From the NCBI GenBank assembly GCA_018398765.1, contig JAHBMJ010001549.1:51001-115000 (forward strand): a stretch of 64,000 bases of DNA, read 5' to 3'. The translations under genes and the position numbers were made by a program. The notes under the pieces were generated by a model. It was not told the DNA's origin and searched no databases. It was given only the letters and a program-made list of their open reading frames with translations. Positions 1 to 11,660 of this stretch are shown here, piece by piece. The stretch is from Chromera velia (taxonomy: Eukaryota; Sar; Chromeraceae). The number at the start of each line of letters is the position of its first letter. The stretch's first letter is position 1.

Positions 1-741
1 ATGGACATGGGGGGGTGAACGAAGACGGCAACGCCGGAGTGGGTTTTTTTGCAAGGAGACGACAAACAGCCTGAGAGCTTCGTGCATTCACGATCTCTTC
101 TCCTCGAATCGCATCGAAGACAGGATCCATCTCTCTGCTGTCTTCTGGATGCTTTTCGGGCACTCTCTCGGCAAGTGCTGTCTGGAAAGACCTGGCGTCT
201 AGGAGAAGAGACGGCACAGTCGCGTCTCCTCCTCCTCTCTTCCTTGCCAAAGGATCACTTGCAGTCTGTCCTGGCGACCGTACAGGTGCACCCGGTTGAA
301 TGGAGAGAGCAGATCGTGGGTCAGTCGGGATGCCGAGGGGATCGGGGTTTGGAGGGAAGAGGAACTGGTGAAGCTCTGAAAAGGCTGTCTGGCTGTCATG
401 TCCTGGTGGTGCGAGCTGCAAGAAAATAAAAAAGTAACACTTTTTTTTATCGGCAGGTATATAGATGAGTCCAGCCTGTGATGCAGAAGTCAAATTGCAA
501 AGGCTGTCATGAGTTGGACTCAAAGGCCACACGGAAACATTTCCTCTTACTAAGTGTTTTGCAGAAGGGATCTATCTAGACGTGGACAGGCTCAGAGGAG
601 GGGTCAGCCGCTCTGCATGCACTTCCACCATGAAGCTACCCACTGCTCTCTGAGACTGACCATCAACGCCTGCAGCCGCGGATTTTGCTGGAGCTGCCAG
701 TCGATCTCAATCAGGTCTGCAGTGGGAATCTCTCCCTCCAT
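1..741 (-). CDS. Unrecognised protein, N-terminal part; runs off the left edge
   Basis: Two exons fit on the minus strand. Exon 1 (741-661) begins with ATG and encodes 27 codons starting MEGEIPTADLIEIDW and ending LQALM, followed by a GTCAGT donor in phase 0. Exon 2 starts at 415 after a pyrimidine-rich TTTTCTTGCAG acceptor, also in phase 0, and stays open to position 1 (138 codons). It is rich in Pro, Ser and charged residues and includes FSELHQFLFPPNPDPLGIP. I recognise no domain. The ATG at 741 may not be the true start, because acceptor-like AGs lie just upstream (about 744-752). The matching phases and good splice signals are the support. The function is unknown. Confidence 0.5.
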
Positions 742-1613
742 ATCTGCGCCTTCAGTGAGAGAAGCAGCTATGAGGAAAGTCCGTTCCGTAAATGTATGAG
801 AAAAGGACGGAGAAGAGAAACTTGAATGTCGTCCATTAGGTCATACTTGCAATGCTTCGGAGCGCTTCAAAAATTCGAAGAAATCAATCGTGACAACGGT
901 GGCGAGTGAAAAAAGGGCTCCTCCACCCGCTCCATACGGGCCCTTTTCTCCCCCCCCGGGTCGTAATTTTTTGGATGGATGTCTTTATTTGGCCTTGCTA
1001 CTGGCGAAATCCCCCCTGTCTGTTGGAAACCCGTTCAGACTCCACAAAAGCGGGCACTTGGCGGTTCGAACTGCTGTTGGGTGGACCAATTTATCGTGTA
1101 AGGTGCACTGAGACAGGCATTGCACGTTCTTCGTCACTTCTTCTGGTGTTACTTGACAGAAGAATGCAAAGCTCTGGTCAATGAATCGCGAAGGGGGTGC
1201 ATGGAATCTCATGTATGTGCATATCGATGCATCACTTGATTCATGTACATGAATGCAGACGTACTGTATAAGCTTCTCTCTTTAGAGTGTCTCTCCGGTC
1301 CTGTATATAAGCTGTACGTACGTATGTGGATGTACACACATCCCTTTTATACATGGTAAGATGCATACTGGCCCGACACAGGACCAGAGAGACACTAAAG
1401 AGACTTTTATACATGCACTCGTAATATTCATATATAGAGAGAGTGGAGCACTGCAACATGCATGCATGCCCGCGTATATCGCACTTGCAACATATACACA
1501 TACCCTGGACATTAATTTGTGTGCATTTTTATAAAAACTAAGTTATAGATGCATTCAACTTTAAAGAAATCTGGTCCTGGAGAAAATTTACTTTTCAAAT
1601 CATTTACTGTCAT
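742..1613. other. Spacer with no supported gene
   Basis: I see no exon chain here. The stretch 1200-1520 is rich in CATGCATG, GTAC and TATATA words and has an AT-rich tail to 1613. Short ORFs on both strands lack splice support or family motifs. Confidence 0.4.
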
Positions 1614-2408
1614 TTAACATTGACATAAAACTTTTCTTTCCTTGCAATTTGCGACACAAAGTCTGATTTCTCTGTTCTTTCCCTGGGTGCACCGCTCATC
1701 TCCAAAGTAAGGGGGGTGTGCAGGGTTTGCACGACAGATTTCACACTGCGTGACAGGGCGATGAGCCGGCCTGGAAGGCTCAGTCTCAGTGGAAGGAAGC
1801 ATTCTGTTGCATCTCCGGACTCCCCCGCAGACTCTAAGGGGGCCTTCGCATTTAAAACACAAGGCTTTTACGTGCAACCATAAGAGTTTCAGCTCTCCCA
1901 TCCACACACCTTGCTCATCTATCAAGAGATCCCTCCATTCAGGACCCCAGACTCAAAGAAGGGTTTCCACTGTGTGTAGTTCTGTCTCTCCGCTGTGAAA
2001 CTTGCTGAAAAAAGATCTTTTCACTGGCGTGTGCTTTAACTGAGGCCGTGCCTTGGTCACTATTCCCTCACCCCAGAGAGCAGCTATCAATCCAAGTGCC
2101 CAATCTGCTTCTGCCTTCAACCCTGCTTCCTCTGTCTTAACAACATCCACCACATAGAGACGGACTGTCTCTCTCTTCATGCATTTTTCCCAATCTGTCC
2201 CCCATTCTGCAGAGAAATAAAATTTAAAATTATGTCGGCCGGGAATCCCCCACACGTGATGCTCAGCAATCGTGAAAGCCCTCTTCTCCCCATCTCGGGG
2301 GCCCGCTTTCTGCAACCCTGCCCACACTCTGAAAGTCCCCTCGTCAGTGGTGCCTGTAATGACATACGGCACAAAGTCTCCCACTTTCACTTTCCTACAA
2401 GCAAACTT
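1614..2408 (-). pseudogene. Decayed retroelement-like ORF with a Cys/His-rich C-terminus
   Basis: One minus-strand frame reads from about 2408 to 1614 with a single TGA at 1955-1953. The upstream part (145 codons) includes FVPYVITGTTDEGTFRVWAG and an acidic/aromatic stretch around the segment YVVDVVKTEEAGLKAEADWA. Beyond the stop the same frame gives two Cys clusters, CFKCEGPLRVCGGVRRC and CEICRANPAHPPYFGDERC, resembling the zinc-knuckle end of LINE ORF1 proteins. A single nonsense codon in an otherwise coherent frame suggests a decaying element rather than a host exon. A host gene with a spurious stop is the alternative. The ORF1 label is an inference. Confidence 0.4.
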
Positions 2409-2897
2409 CTAATTTCTCTCTTCTAACACTTGCACAAGAAGTGCTCTGTCTATCCACACAGCCTCTGCTTCCTTTTGAATCGACCTCCAGATCTCAATTA
2501 ACAAAGGAGGAAGTGTGCGCATTGTTGCTTACAGGTAACGAAGCCGCAATCCCCCCTGCCCAGCTTCAGGGCGGCCGCAAAAGAAAAAAATTGGCTCCTT
2601 TAGGGCTCTAAAGCTCGGGATCTGCCGGACAAGTCTTCCAGATGGGGGTTTGGACTTTCATTTTTCTTCTTAACCTCTCTCACTGACAGTAGAAATCACA
2701 ACAGGAGCGTGAAAAAAAGACCTCAGTGGAGATGGCATGTAATGATCAGATATATGCATGCAATCTTCATCGCATGCATGTTACATCTGTATTGGTAGAC
2801 GGGCATCAATGCGCGGCGCTCCGGCGGCGTGGCCCAGAAAAGGGCCCACAAACTAATGTCCAGGGTATACACTTTCCCGGTCCGAGCGCGCGTAAAA

Positions 2898-3055
2898 CTT
2901 GAGCAACACGTGAGCAACACGCGTGTGCATGCATGCAACACGTGAGCAACATGTGAGCAACACCGGAGCAACACGCGTGAGCAAGTTAACTATACATAAA
3001 AACAACGCGCGCGCTGAACCAACACTCCAGCAACACATGATCGACCTAGCAACAC
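2898..3055 (+). repeat. GAGCAACACG minisatellite upstream of the SIR2-like gene
   Basis: Imperfect repeats of GAGCAACACGTG / GAGCAACACGCGT recur about seven times between 2898 and 3055, ending 220 bases before the ATG at 3276. Several copies contain CACGTG or ACGCGT palindromes. The spacing and position suggest a promoter-region array, but no regulator can be named. Confidence 0.6.
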
Positions 3056-3275
3056 CTCATATATATATATAAGAAAGTAAAACTTAAATCCATGCATTGT
3101 CTTTTTGTTTGTGTTCATGACGTGCCGCCCGCGAATTCCACGCAATCAATTGATATGGTGAGCTGACCGATCTGCTCTCCTGATTTGTTTGTGTTTGATC
3201 TGTGCTCACACGAACTCCTCCCGCGGCTTCAGCTTGACGAAACGTTTTCCAAAAAAATTCACAGTCCTTTTCAAC

Positions 3276-5864
3276 ATGCCGCAGCTAGAAGTTCCGTCCC
3301 AGCTTGTGGAGGAAATCAATCGGGGTAACTGCGTTGCCTTCCTTGGTGCGGGTTTTTCTGCTGCACAGGGGTTGCCTAACTGGAAGGCGCTGTTGCAGCA
3401 GTGTCTAAGTCGTCAGCAGTCGGTGCAGACTGCTGCCGGAAATGCGTCACAAAGTGACCAGGCTCTGTTGCTGCACGTCCAGTCAATGCTTGACAAGGAC
3501 CAATTGTCACAGCAAGAGCTGTGGGAATGCGCACAGGCCCTTGAAAAGGCGGCTGGTCGAGAGGCATTCCTGGATTCTATCAGAGAATCCCTGGAGGTGA
3601 GTGACCTGAAAGAGCCGATGAAAAAACGGTTGGAGCTGATCAACACCATTCCATTTTGCGCAATCTTGACGACAAATTTTGATTCTATTCTGCCGGGGCA
3701 CTGTTTCATGGACAGCGAATTCCAGCCTGCCAGCATTCTGCGCACTGATTGGGCTTCTGTAGAGCGTAACGTATGGAATAACCTTCTGGGTCTGCACAGA
3801 GGTCGAAATGAGTCTGTGCACCACGCTCACACCCTGAAACTCCACGGGGACATCAAGAGTAAAAAGGAGGTGGTGATCACACGAGAGGACTACAGAAAGA
3901 AGATACACGAGACGCCTGGGTATCTCTCCTTCCTCACCTCTCTATTTGCCACGAAGACGATTTTATACATGGGCTTTTCCTTTTCGGATCAGTACATCAA
4001 CGACATCAGGGGAGAAGTCAGTGGTTAGACTTAATCCAGGCAGTGTTACGAAAAATGCAGATTTTCTGTGCATATGTGTAAATGTCTTCTCCGCATGAGC
4101 AGGGAATGCCATAGGATGAATTCGATGAAAGTGGCTTGTCTGTTTCTTTTTCTGTTTGGCAGAAAGCAACTTTTGGATGTACGTCGTTTTTATCACAAGT
4201 TTGGAGCTGTGTGTATGAGATGAGATGGACTTAAGACCATCCTTTCTAGCCAAGATACCCAGGCGCTTTGCAAGCAAGAATCGTGAAGGATGCGTTGAGT
4301 GACGGGATTTCCCTCACGAAGAGGCTTGTTCATCGCATGAAATGAAAACACGGAAAGCAAGAGAAGGGAAAAGCCAGGTAGCATTTTGGAAGAGACATGT
4401 TTATCCAGAGACCGCCAGGTGAGTCTGCATGATTTGTCAGGCTCTGCAGATGACTCGCCAGATAGATACGACTCAGCAAGTTTGGAGATGAGTTGCAATG
4501 CGTCCTATTTATTTGGCAACAGCAAGAAAGAGAAATTAGTCAGATGGTCAGAAAAAAACTGCCAGACAATCAGAGTACGATGTCTATCTGTTCTCCTCGG
4601 AATTGCTCCCCTTCTGCCTTCCTGCCTGCCTGCCTGCCCTCATGTTTTCCTGTTTTTGTATCTGCACATCAGGTTCTGAGCATGCTTCGTTACAATCGCG
4701 AATCTCTTCGGGAGACCCCGCTTGCCTACGCCATCATGGACAATGTCCCTCTCGCTAGGCAGGAGGTAGGGGGGGAATGAAGAGGAATCGGGGCATCATT
4801 CTTGAATGCATGAGAGCAGCATCTTTTCGGATTGAAGGCCGACATCTATGCTTTCCACTGGCTACAGTTTCTCCTACTTGACTGCGTTTTGTAATTTGCC
4901 TGCCAGGCCCTCCACCAATAGGAAGGGAGAGACCAAGCGATATGATAAGTCAAACACACGCACTCACATGTGAGTGCCCCACAATTGCTTTTTGCTGCTC
5001 TCTCTCTCTCTCCCTGTCTCTCCTTTTACCTGCCCGTCCGTCTATTTGGATCTGATATACAAACTCAGATTGCATCGCTCTGCTTGCACACAGAACCGGA
5101 TGTTTCTTTCTGACAACTCGTCTTCTGCTGGAACTTCTGATTCTACAGAAGATGATCACTCACCCACTCACTCACTCACTCAGTCACTCACTCACTCACT
5201 CACTCACTCACTCACTCAGACTGCATAAGACCGCCCTGGCTTTTCTACGGTTTGTCATCTGAACACTCGATCCATGCAGGTGATGAATTTTGACGTCCGA
5301 GACCCAAAGGACTGGGGCCTCTTCGAGGACTGGCTGCTGGCGGTGCACAAGCACACATCTCCTGTTCCCCTGCTGGCAAAAATGTTGAGAGGGAAGAGGG
5401 TGTTTTGGGTCCACACAAAAGAATCAAACCAGACTTACCACGCCATTCTCCAGAAAGCAAAGACATATCCTCTCGACGGACAGGGCCCGGGTCAGAGTCA
5501 GCGATCGATGGAAAACTTTGCTCTCATGGCGTGCGTCAACAAGAACGGGGAGAAGGCAGTGCAAGACTGCCTGGACGAGGTAGAGAAATTATGGGCAATC
5601 GAGCCCCCGCGACCGAACGAGTGCACTACCGTGGTCATCTCGATGTTCGGACAGCATTACAAAATGGCCCGCCGTCTCCTCGAGGGGTTGCAGAAACTTG
5701 TGGCCCCGCACATTGAGGTGCCTGTTCTGGTCACGTCTGGCGTCTCCAGGTGCGTTCCTCAGGCGCTGTTGTTCCGCCTGTGCGTCTTTTGATTCCCCTT
5801 CTTGGTCCAAAGGCTAAGCCACAGAGTCTACACAAACGTGCGTGCGTGCACACTCACTCACTCA

Positions 5865-5914
<50 letters not shown>

Positions 5915-6415
5915 CACACGGTCGGACACTCTTAGGTAGATATTCGCGCATCTCTAGCTCTCTCTCTCTCTCCCTCCACGCCCTCACTTTTATCTTCTTG
6001 GGTCTCACTCCTCCCGGCCCTCTCATTCCTATGGCTCGCATCTCCAAATCATGCTCAGCCTTCTAGGTAAGCGTATAAGGGTCTCTCCTAGGGTAAGCAA
6101 AGAGAACTGAAGGTGACGTCAACGAAGACATATTGATCCTCACCGTCGATGATAAGTCTGGCTGCGTATCCCTGCATACATGGTTCGTTCATTCACAGGT
6201 CTGCGTCAGAGTCTCAGGCTCGGTCGAACTCCGTGACTGCGATTGCGCTCCCAACTCTCCTTCCTGTGATTGTCTTTGGCTGGAATTTCAAAGTGGAGGA
6301 TCGATCGGCAGTTGTTCGCAGTCTGGGAGCTCACAGCTACTGCTACAGTTTCGAAGCGCTTCTGAGGAACATCCAAAAGGTAACGAAGCAGCGCGACGCC
6401 CTTCACGACATTTAA
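3276..6415 (+). CDS. SIR2-type NADase-like protein with receiver-like C-terminal domain
   Basis: Four exons join in phase: 3276-4016, 4673-4765, 5280-5749 and 6199-6415, giving 506 residues. Residues 1-260 carry the bacterial-type SIR2_2 signature: FLGAGFS at 22-28, TTNFD at 132-136, LHGD at 189-192, MGFSFSD at 232-238, then YINDIRGEVLSML across the first junction. Asn134, Asp136 and His190 match the expected NAD-binding and catalytic positions, so an active NADase is plausible. The second half contains KRVFWVHTKESN, then TTVVISMFGQ, then LLPVIVFGWN and LGAHSYCYSFEALL. That order resembles a degenerate response-regulator-like fold without an obvious phospho-acceptor Asp. Such SIR2 proteins are known mainly from bacterial antiphage and conflict systems. 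Introns show the gene is resident in the eukaryotic genome. Horizontal origin is an inference. The end could shift if GTAACG at 6379 is used as a donor. Confidence 0.8.
5156..5220. repeat. (CTCA)n microsatellite in SIR2-like intron 2
   Basis: About sixteen CTCA/CACT units lie 60 bases upstream of the exon 3 acceptor. Confidence 0.9.
5858..5921. repeat. (CTCA)n-(CA)n microsatellite in SIR2-like intron 3
   Basis: CTCA units pass into an almost pure CA run. Confidence 0.9.
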
Positions 6416-7667
6416 ACATCATTTTCTATACAAAATTCATGTAACAAGCTTCAAGTTGAAGATAGACTCACCAATTTAATATAACTATATAAATCTTTGT
6501 TTTATACCGTAGCAGCTAGTCTTTTCTTGAAAAGAAGCATAAATGCATAACTAACAATCTTGAAAATATTATATAGAATGTCAGCAGTAATTGCTAGTAA
6601 AAATAAATGCAAAACTTGAAAGCTAACACCTAGGCTAGCACGTCGAACGGTGACTCAAACCTTACTTAATTTCATATTAGCGTAGGTGGTCAATCCTCCA
6701 CAAAGCTATGCAAAAGTTTAAATAGGGATCGTTTCTATGCTTAGTCTTATACTGAATCTTGCCTGAAGCTGCGACGTAACCTGCTTCAATCCACAAGTTA
6801 TGTTATCTCAATCAGTACACGTATCGCTTCTATTTTTTTGAAAGTTATATATATAATGGAACTAGACGTGGGAGCATGCCTGAGCATATATGGTTTAAAA
6901 ACATAACTTAATGTTGCTCAGAACTTGAATGAATCAATGTTAGATGAAAGACATTTTCTAAAATATTTTAAAGTATTTCCACTGAAGTAATCGTCATCAT
7001 GATTATCAGAATAATGTTAAAAGAAAAAAATGGGGCTGAGAAGTGTAGCTAGAAAGGCGGTTAACTAGGCGGTTAATAATATAACTTAATATAAGTTTGC
7101 CAAACATGACTTCATGCATAATATGATGATTGAGGGTTTTTTCATGCATGCTGCGTCCCCATATATGAGAGGCGGATCTAACCTAGTTTGTCGATTTGTT
7201 CTGTTTTAAAAGTACCAGCGATGAAAATAGGCGTGACTTCGATCACCCTGATACAGCTGATTAATCGTGGCTTCACAACAGGTTGAACAATCAAAAGAGA
7301 GAGAAAAGAGACAGAGGGGATGCACAGCAGAACCTTCGAGACACTTCAGTTCTTTCATTGAAAAAAGGCTACCCTTTTAATCAGAAAGACCTTAATTGTG
7401 CAGAGGTGCATCCCGCACGTTTTCCATCCCTTCAAAGAACTCCTACTTTAAACACCCCATCAAAACTCTTTCTTTAAACTCAGTTCCCCAAACTTTTCCG
7501 ATTCGATCATTTGCTTACGCTTTTACCCATCCCTCTTCTTTCTTCTCATTTTCTTCTCGCATTGCCAAAGAAATTCCTTCAGTTTGCGCCTTATATATAT
7601 TCCTTCAGTTTGTAAAGAGCTGCGAAGGGAGTTTTGGAAAGAGTGGCGGAAAGAGAAAGAGAAAGAG
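6416..7667. other. AT-rich intergenic block upstream of the LINE
   Basis: No exon chain is supported. Base composition drops sharply to AT-rich from 6420 to about 7280. The block contains one copy of the dispersed repeat family at 7127-7190. The last 300 bases, rich in pyrimidines and short ORFs, may be the 5' leader of the LINE. Confidence 0.5.
7127..7190 (+). repeat. Dispersed 65-bp repeat, copy 1
   Basis: Contains GATTGAGGGTTTTTTCATGC followed by CGTCCCCATATATGAGAGGC and GGATCTAACCTAG. Close copies occur at 48198-48258 (+) and, reversed, at 45368-45430 and 45820-45880. A diverged copy is at 28337-28400. Confidence 0.8.
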
Positions 7668-10600
7668 ATGGCAGCCACGGCTAGAGTGAGGGATGCCTTG
7701 GTCCGCTTTTCGTTGTTGAATGTGAATGGGGTGAGAAGTAAAGAAGACAACGGTTCCCTTTCCCGTTGGCTGGCCAAGAAAGATCCCGACCTAGCCATCT
7801 TTACAGAAGCGATGAACGTAACGAGGGACATCTTTTGTGGGGGGTGGAAAGGCAAAAACTTCAGCCACTGTAAGTGGTACCGGCAGCAACTAGGTACGCG
7901 CAGAGCAGCCCATGATAGGGATGGCAGGAGTGGGGGTGTTTGTGTGCTTGTAAAAGAGGAACGGTGGAGCGAGCTGAAACACGAAATCTCCCTTGTGGGC
8001 CCGAGTCTAGTTGAAGTGAAGATTACAGTGGGTGGGCGCAGGGTGCATGTATTCGGTCTTTACCTTCCCGGGTCCTGGTCCGATCACAGGGACAGTAGGG
8101 TCCCTGACCTCTTGAAGGATGTATTTGGGGGGGTCCCTCTAGAGGCAAACAAGGTGGTGATGGGGGATTTCAATGCGCACTCAGGCAGCCTCGTCCCCGA
8201 AAATCTTTTGTGGTCCTGTGCAGATCTCCTCCTCCCGCCAAGGGATTCTGGGGGGGTTGATGGGAGGGGAGAAAATGATAAAGGCTCGGAAGAGCCTGAC
8301 AGACCCTCGTTTGTCCGCATGACTCAGTGCAGCAAAGACGTTGACCACAGTGAGAAGGACTTTATTCAAATTTATAGTGATACGAATCTTATTCCTTTGA
8401 ACGGACTGAGGGGAGAAGCAGGGAGAGAGTCCTTTGTTTTTTCTGGTGAGTGCGCCTACTATTCTAGACAGAGCAGCATGTCCACGCCCACTTCCCTCAT
8501 TAATTACGTACTTACTGATCCATCTACCATACAGAGGGTTTCTGATTGGGAGGTTGACTTTGATGGTATTGCCTCCCCCGACCATGCGACCGTTTCCTTC
8601 TCCTTTTCCCCTCCCTCGGCCGAACCCGAATCCGAAAATGCTCTCCCACCCCACCAAAACCTCTCTGATTGTCCTTTCCTTTTCTGTTCAAACCGCACAG
8701 CCCCGGTCTCTGATGAAGAAATCGCACCGCTTGCAGCAGCGGTGAGATCGTTTGCTGAAGATCGATGGCCTGACTTATGGGCCTATCATGAGCAGATCGA
8801 ACCATTCGAGGAGCCGCCTGCTCCTCCACCTCCCCCAGTGTCCCTGCATCCCTAACCAGGGCTGACTTCGGAGGGCGGTGATGATCGTGCGTGTCTGCAC
8901 AGGTTAGTTGAAGAATAGTCGCGTGTGCTAGTAGGGCTGATCAAGCAGACAGGGGACAAGGGGCCTGGCCCAGAAAGTAGACGATCAAAGAGAGAGGCAT
9001 GGTTTGATTCGGAATGTAAAGCTTTATAGAAAGAGCTTAGAGAGGCAAACGAGAGATGGAAGCTAGTGAGAGATGGGAATAGAAGGGGAATAGAGTTCGA
9101 TAGACTGGAGAGGCTTCTCCGGGTTCATCGTACTCTGTTCAAAAGAAAGAGAGTTGTGTGGGAGAGAGCATAAGCCCAGAGGGTACAAGAAGAGTTGTTA
9201 AAAGACCCGCTTACCATCTGGAAGAGAAAAAAAAAAGCTGCCTCAGCTGGGGGAGCCTCTTGTCCTTCTCCACGTGAGTTCTTGAATCATTGGGCAGGGG
9301 TGTTTAAAGATAAGAATGAAGAGCCTCTCCCTTCCGCCCTCCCACCTGCCCCTCCTCCTTTCCACCCTTCTATTTTGCCCTTCTCTTTCCATCAAATCTC
9401 CTCTGCTCTAAAGAAAATGAATAGAAAGAAAGCCTCCGGCCTTGAAGGAATCTCTCCCACTCAGCTTGACCTTTGTTTTGCATACTCGGCGCTCTCTCGT
9501 TTTTTACTTTTTATTTTATTTAATTGTATGCATATCTTTGCGTGCTGGCCTCCCTCCTAGAATATGTTGGGTATCTGCCCTGTCCCTCCCTCTCTCAATG
9601 AATGGAGGCCTATTCACGTTGTCAACCCTTTCGCAAAACTTTTTGGTTTGCTGATGGACGGCCGTGTGCGCTCTTAAGTCGAGCTTGACGTCAAGCAGTT
9701 AGGTTTCAGACAAGGGGTAGGAACGAAAAAAGGGGTAGGCACGCTTGTCTCTGCCATTCTCTCCTCTAAAAAGAAAAAGAAAGCTCTGCTGACAGGCTTT
9801 GTTGATTTCTCCAAAGCCTTCGACACTGTGCTGAGAGGTAAGCTAATTCAGAAACTGAGAAGAGAAGGTGTGTGTGAGGCAGATGTGTGTATGATATGTG
9901 AAATGTACAGGGAGGTCTGGGGAAAAGTAGACGGGGACTCTTTGCGTTTTCGGGAGAGCGCTGGGATAAAGCAAGGTAATGCTCTCTCTCCTATTCTCTT
10001 TCTTATCTATATCAATGACCTTCTCCGTGTGTGTTCAGTTAATAAGAATGAGGGGGCCGTAGACAGAGAAGCGGAGGGAGCAGGATAGTCAGACAGCAGA
10101 ATGGGGGAGAGCAGCGTCGAGGAGCCTGAGAGAGAGCCTGAACCTGTCCTCCTTAATAACTGCATCTTAGGCAGTCTGGGGTATGCAGATGATCTCTGTT
10201 TCCTTGCTCATTCCGTCTCAGATCTGCAAAAGAAGTTTTCAGCCTTGGAAGGGTATTGCCAGGAATGGAGACTGACTGTGAACTTAAAGAAAACGAAAAT
10301 CTTGCGCCTGTCTGCCTTGGCTCTGGGGCAATCTGCAGGTAGAGTCATGTATGATGGGAGGGAAGTTGAATGGACATCTGAATATAAATATTTGGGGTGT
10401 GTTTTCTTTGAAAGGGGGTATTTGAACAAGACAATTGAGTCTCGTATTGCTTCTGCTTCGCGGGTTCTGGGAGGAGTAATTAGGTTGATTGCGAGCATGG
10501 GCCCGCTCAGCATTAATGCGCAGGTAATAGTCTTTAGAGCCTGCTGGACCCCCGTAGCACTCTACTGCCTTGAATATCTGCCAGTGCAGGATACAGACCT

Positions 10601-11513
10601 GCTTGCTCTTGATGCTTTGCAGCTTCGGTTTGCCCATTAGTGTGGTCATTTGTGTGTTCGCAGCCTCCGCCTGCCCTCTCTGTGCATTCTTGGTCTTCTT
10701 TCCTGTAAAGCCCTTCTCTGCTCCCGCATGGCTGACTGGTAGCACTCTCTTTCCATCACAACACACACTATTCCTGCAGCCATGTTGCATGCCTGGAAGA
10801 ATAACTGCTGCCAACAATTCACAAGGTCTATAGACAGGCTGCTTCGTTGGGCTGATTTGATTTCTATCCGCTCACTGAGGGTCGAGCCCGATCTATCTTC
10901 CCAACGCGGGCAGAATGGTCGTAGGGCACAAGGCACTGGCTCACTTTTCTTCAAGGGCAAGGTGAGACAGACAGTTGCAAAGGAATGCATGAAAGCTTTT
11001 AAGGATGATGGGCAATCTTCTTCTCACTTTCCCCTCCTTGCTAGACTCACCCCTCTGCAGCGTGACTTTCCGTCCTCCCGCCGTATGTTTGTCTTCCTCC
11101 TGTGCAGCAAGTCGTCCTCCGGTGTTCCTTCCATCTCTGCCCTTCCCCGTTCTGCCCTGTCGGTTACGGATGGCTCGATCTTTTCTTTTTTGCACATGCT
11201 GATATACAACCCGATGGGCGGGCAAGGTGGGCTGCCTGTTGGTTGCTCTGATAGAAAGCTGTGCACCTATGAAGCCTACTGCCGGTGTGTAGATGATTTT
11301 ATTTATCGGCTCTCTGTCTGCCCCTGATAGACTGCCGAACAAGGCTTTTTACAGTGGTTAGCATTAATTCAATCAGACCGCTTCACTCGTTGTGACTCAC
11401 CCTTTGCATCCGCCTCCTTTTCTGATCTGGGGGTTCACAAGTTCATTACATCGCTCCTGCGCTCTCAACCCTCTCTCCTCTTTATGATTTCTTGTCATAT
11501 TGTAGTAAATGAT
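7668..11513 (+). mobile_element. Decayed non-LTR retrotransposon (LINE), ORF2 remains
   Basis: The frame from ATG 7668 to 8855 is an intact APE-type endonuclease: LLNVNGVRS, IFTEAM, GGVCVLVKE, VMGDFNAHSG and SPDHATVSF appear in order. The usual Asp in the IDYV motif is Asn (LINYVL). After 8855 the protein continues only in pieces. A linker has in-frame TAG and TAA at about 9028 and 9170. The reverse transcriptase follows: KKASGLEGIS (about 9440), FVDFSKAFDTV (about 9800), GIKQGNALSP (about 9965), LGYADDLCFL (about 10175) and KYLGCVF (about 10388). A C-terminal piece runs to 11513. Multiple stops and frameshifts show the copy is dead. No RNase H or ORF1 was found next to it. A short (ATCA)n run at 11629-11660 may be the 3' tail. 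Confidence 0.9.
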
Positions 11514-11626
11514 TGATTAGATTAAGTTCAAATAACTGTCGTCCACTTAGCTTGCAGCTGGCATAATTGAACAGACCCATGCATGTATGCGCCGCCCGGG
11601 AGTTCTAACTCCACCTAGGGTTTAGC

Positions 11627-11628
<2 letters not shown>

Positions 11629-11659
<31 letters not shown>

Positions 11660-11660
11660 A
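11629..11660. repeat. (ATCA)n run, possible LINE 3' tail
   Basis: Eight ATCA units lie 115 bases after the last LINE coding fragment. Several LINE clades end in short tandem repeats, so this may mark the element's end. A chance microsatellite is possible. Confidence 0.5.

Noticed and set aside
1040-1095. tRNA-like GGTTCGAACTG motif
   Set aside because: The five-base stem flanking the loop does not pair and no acceptor or anticodon arm is found.
5156-5220. CRISPR-like regular repeats
   Set aside because: These are uninterrupted tetranucleotide microsatellites with no spacers; no CRISPR array is present anywhere in the window.
7127-7190. Dispersed repeat core as a structured RNA gene
   Set aside because: A CCCC/GGGG hairpin forms in the 45368 copy but not in the others, so there is no compensatory support.
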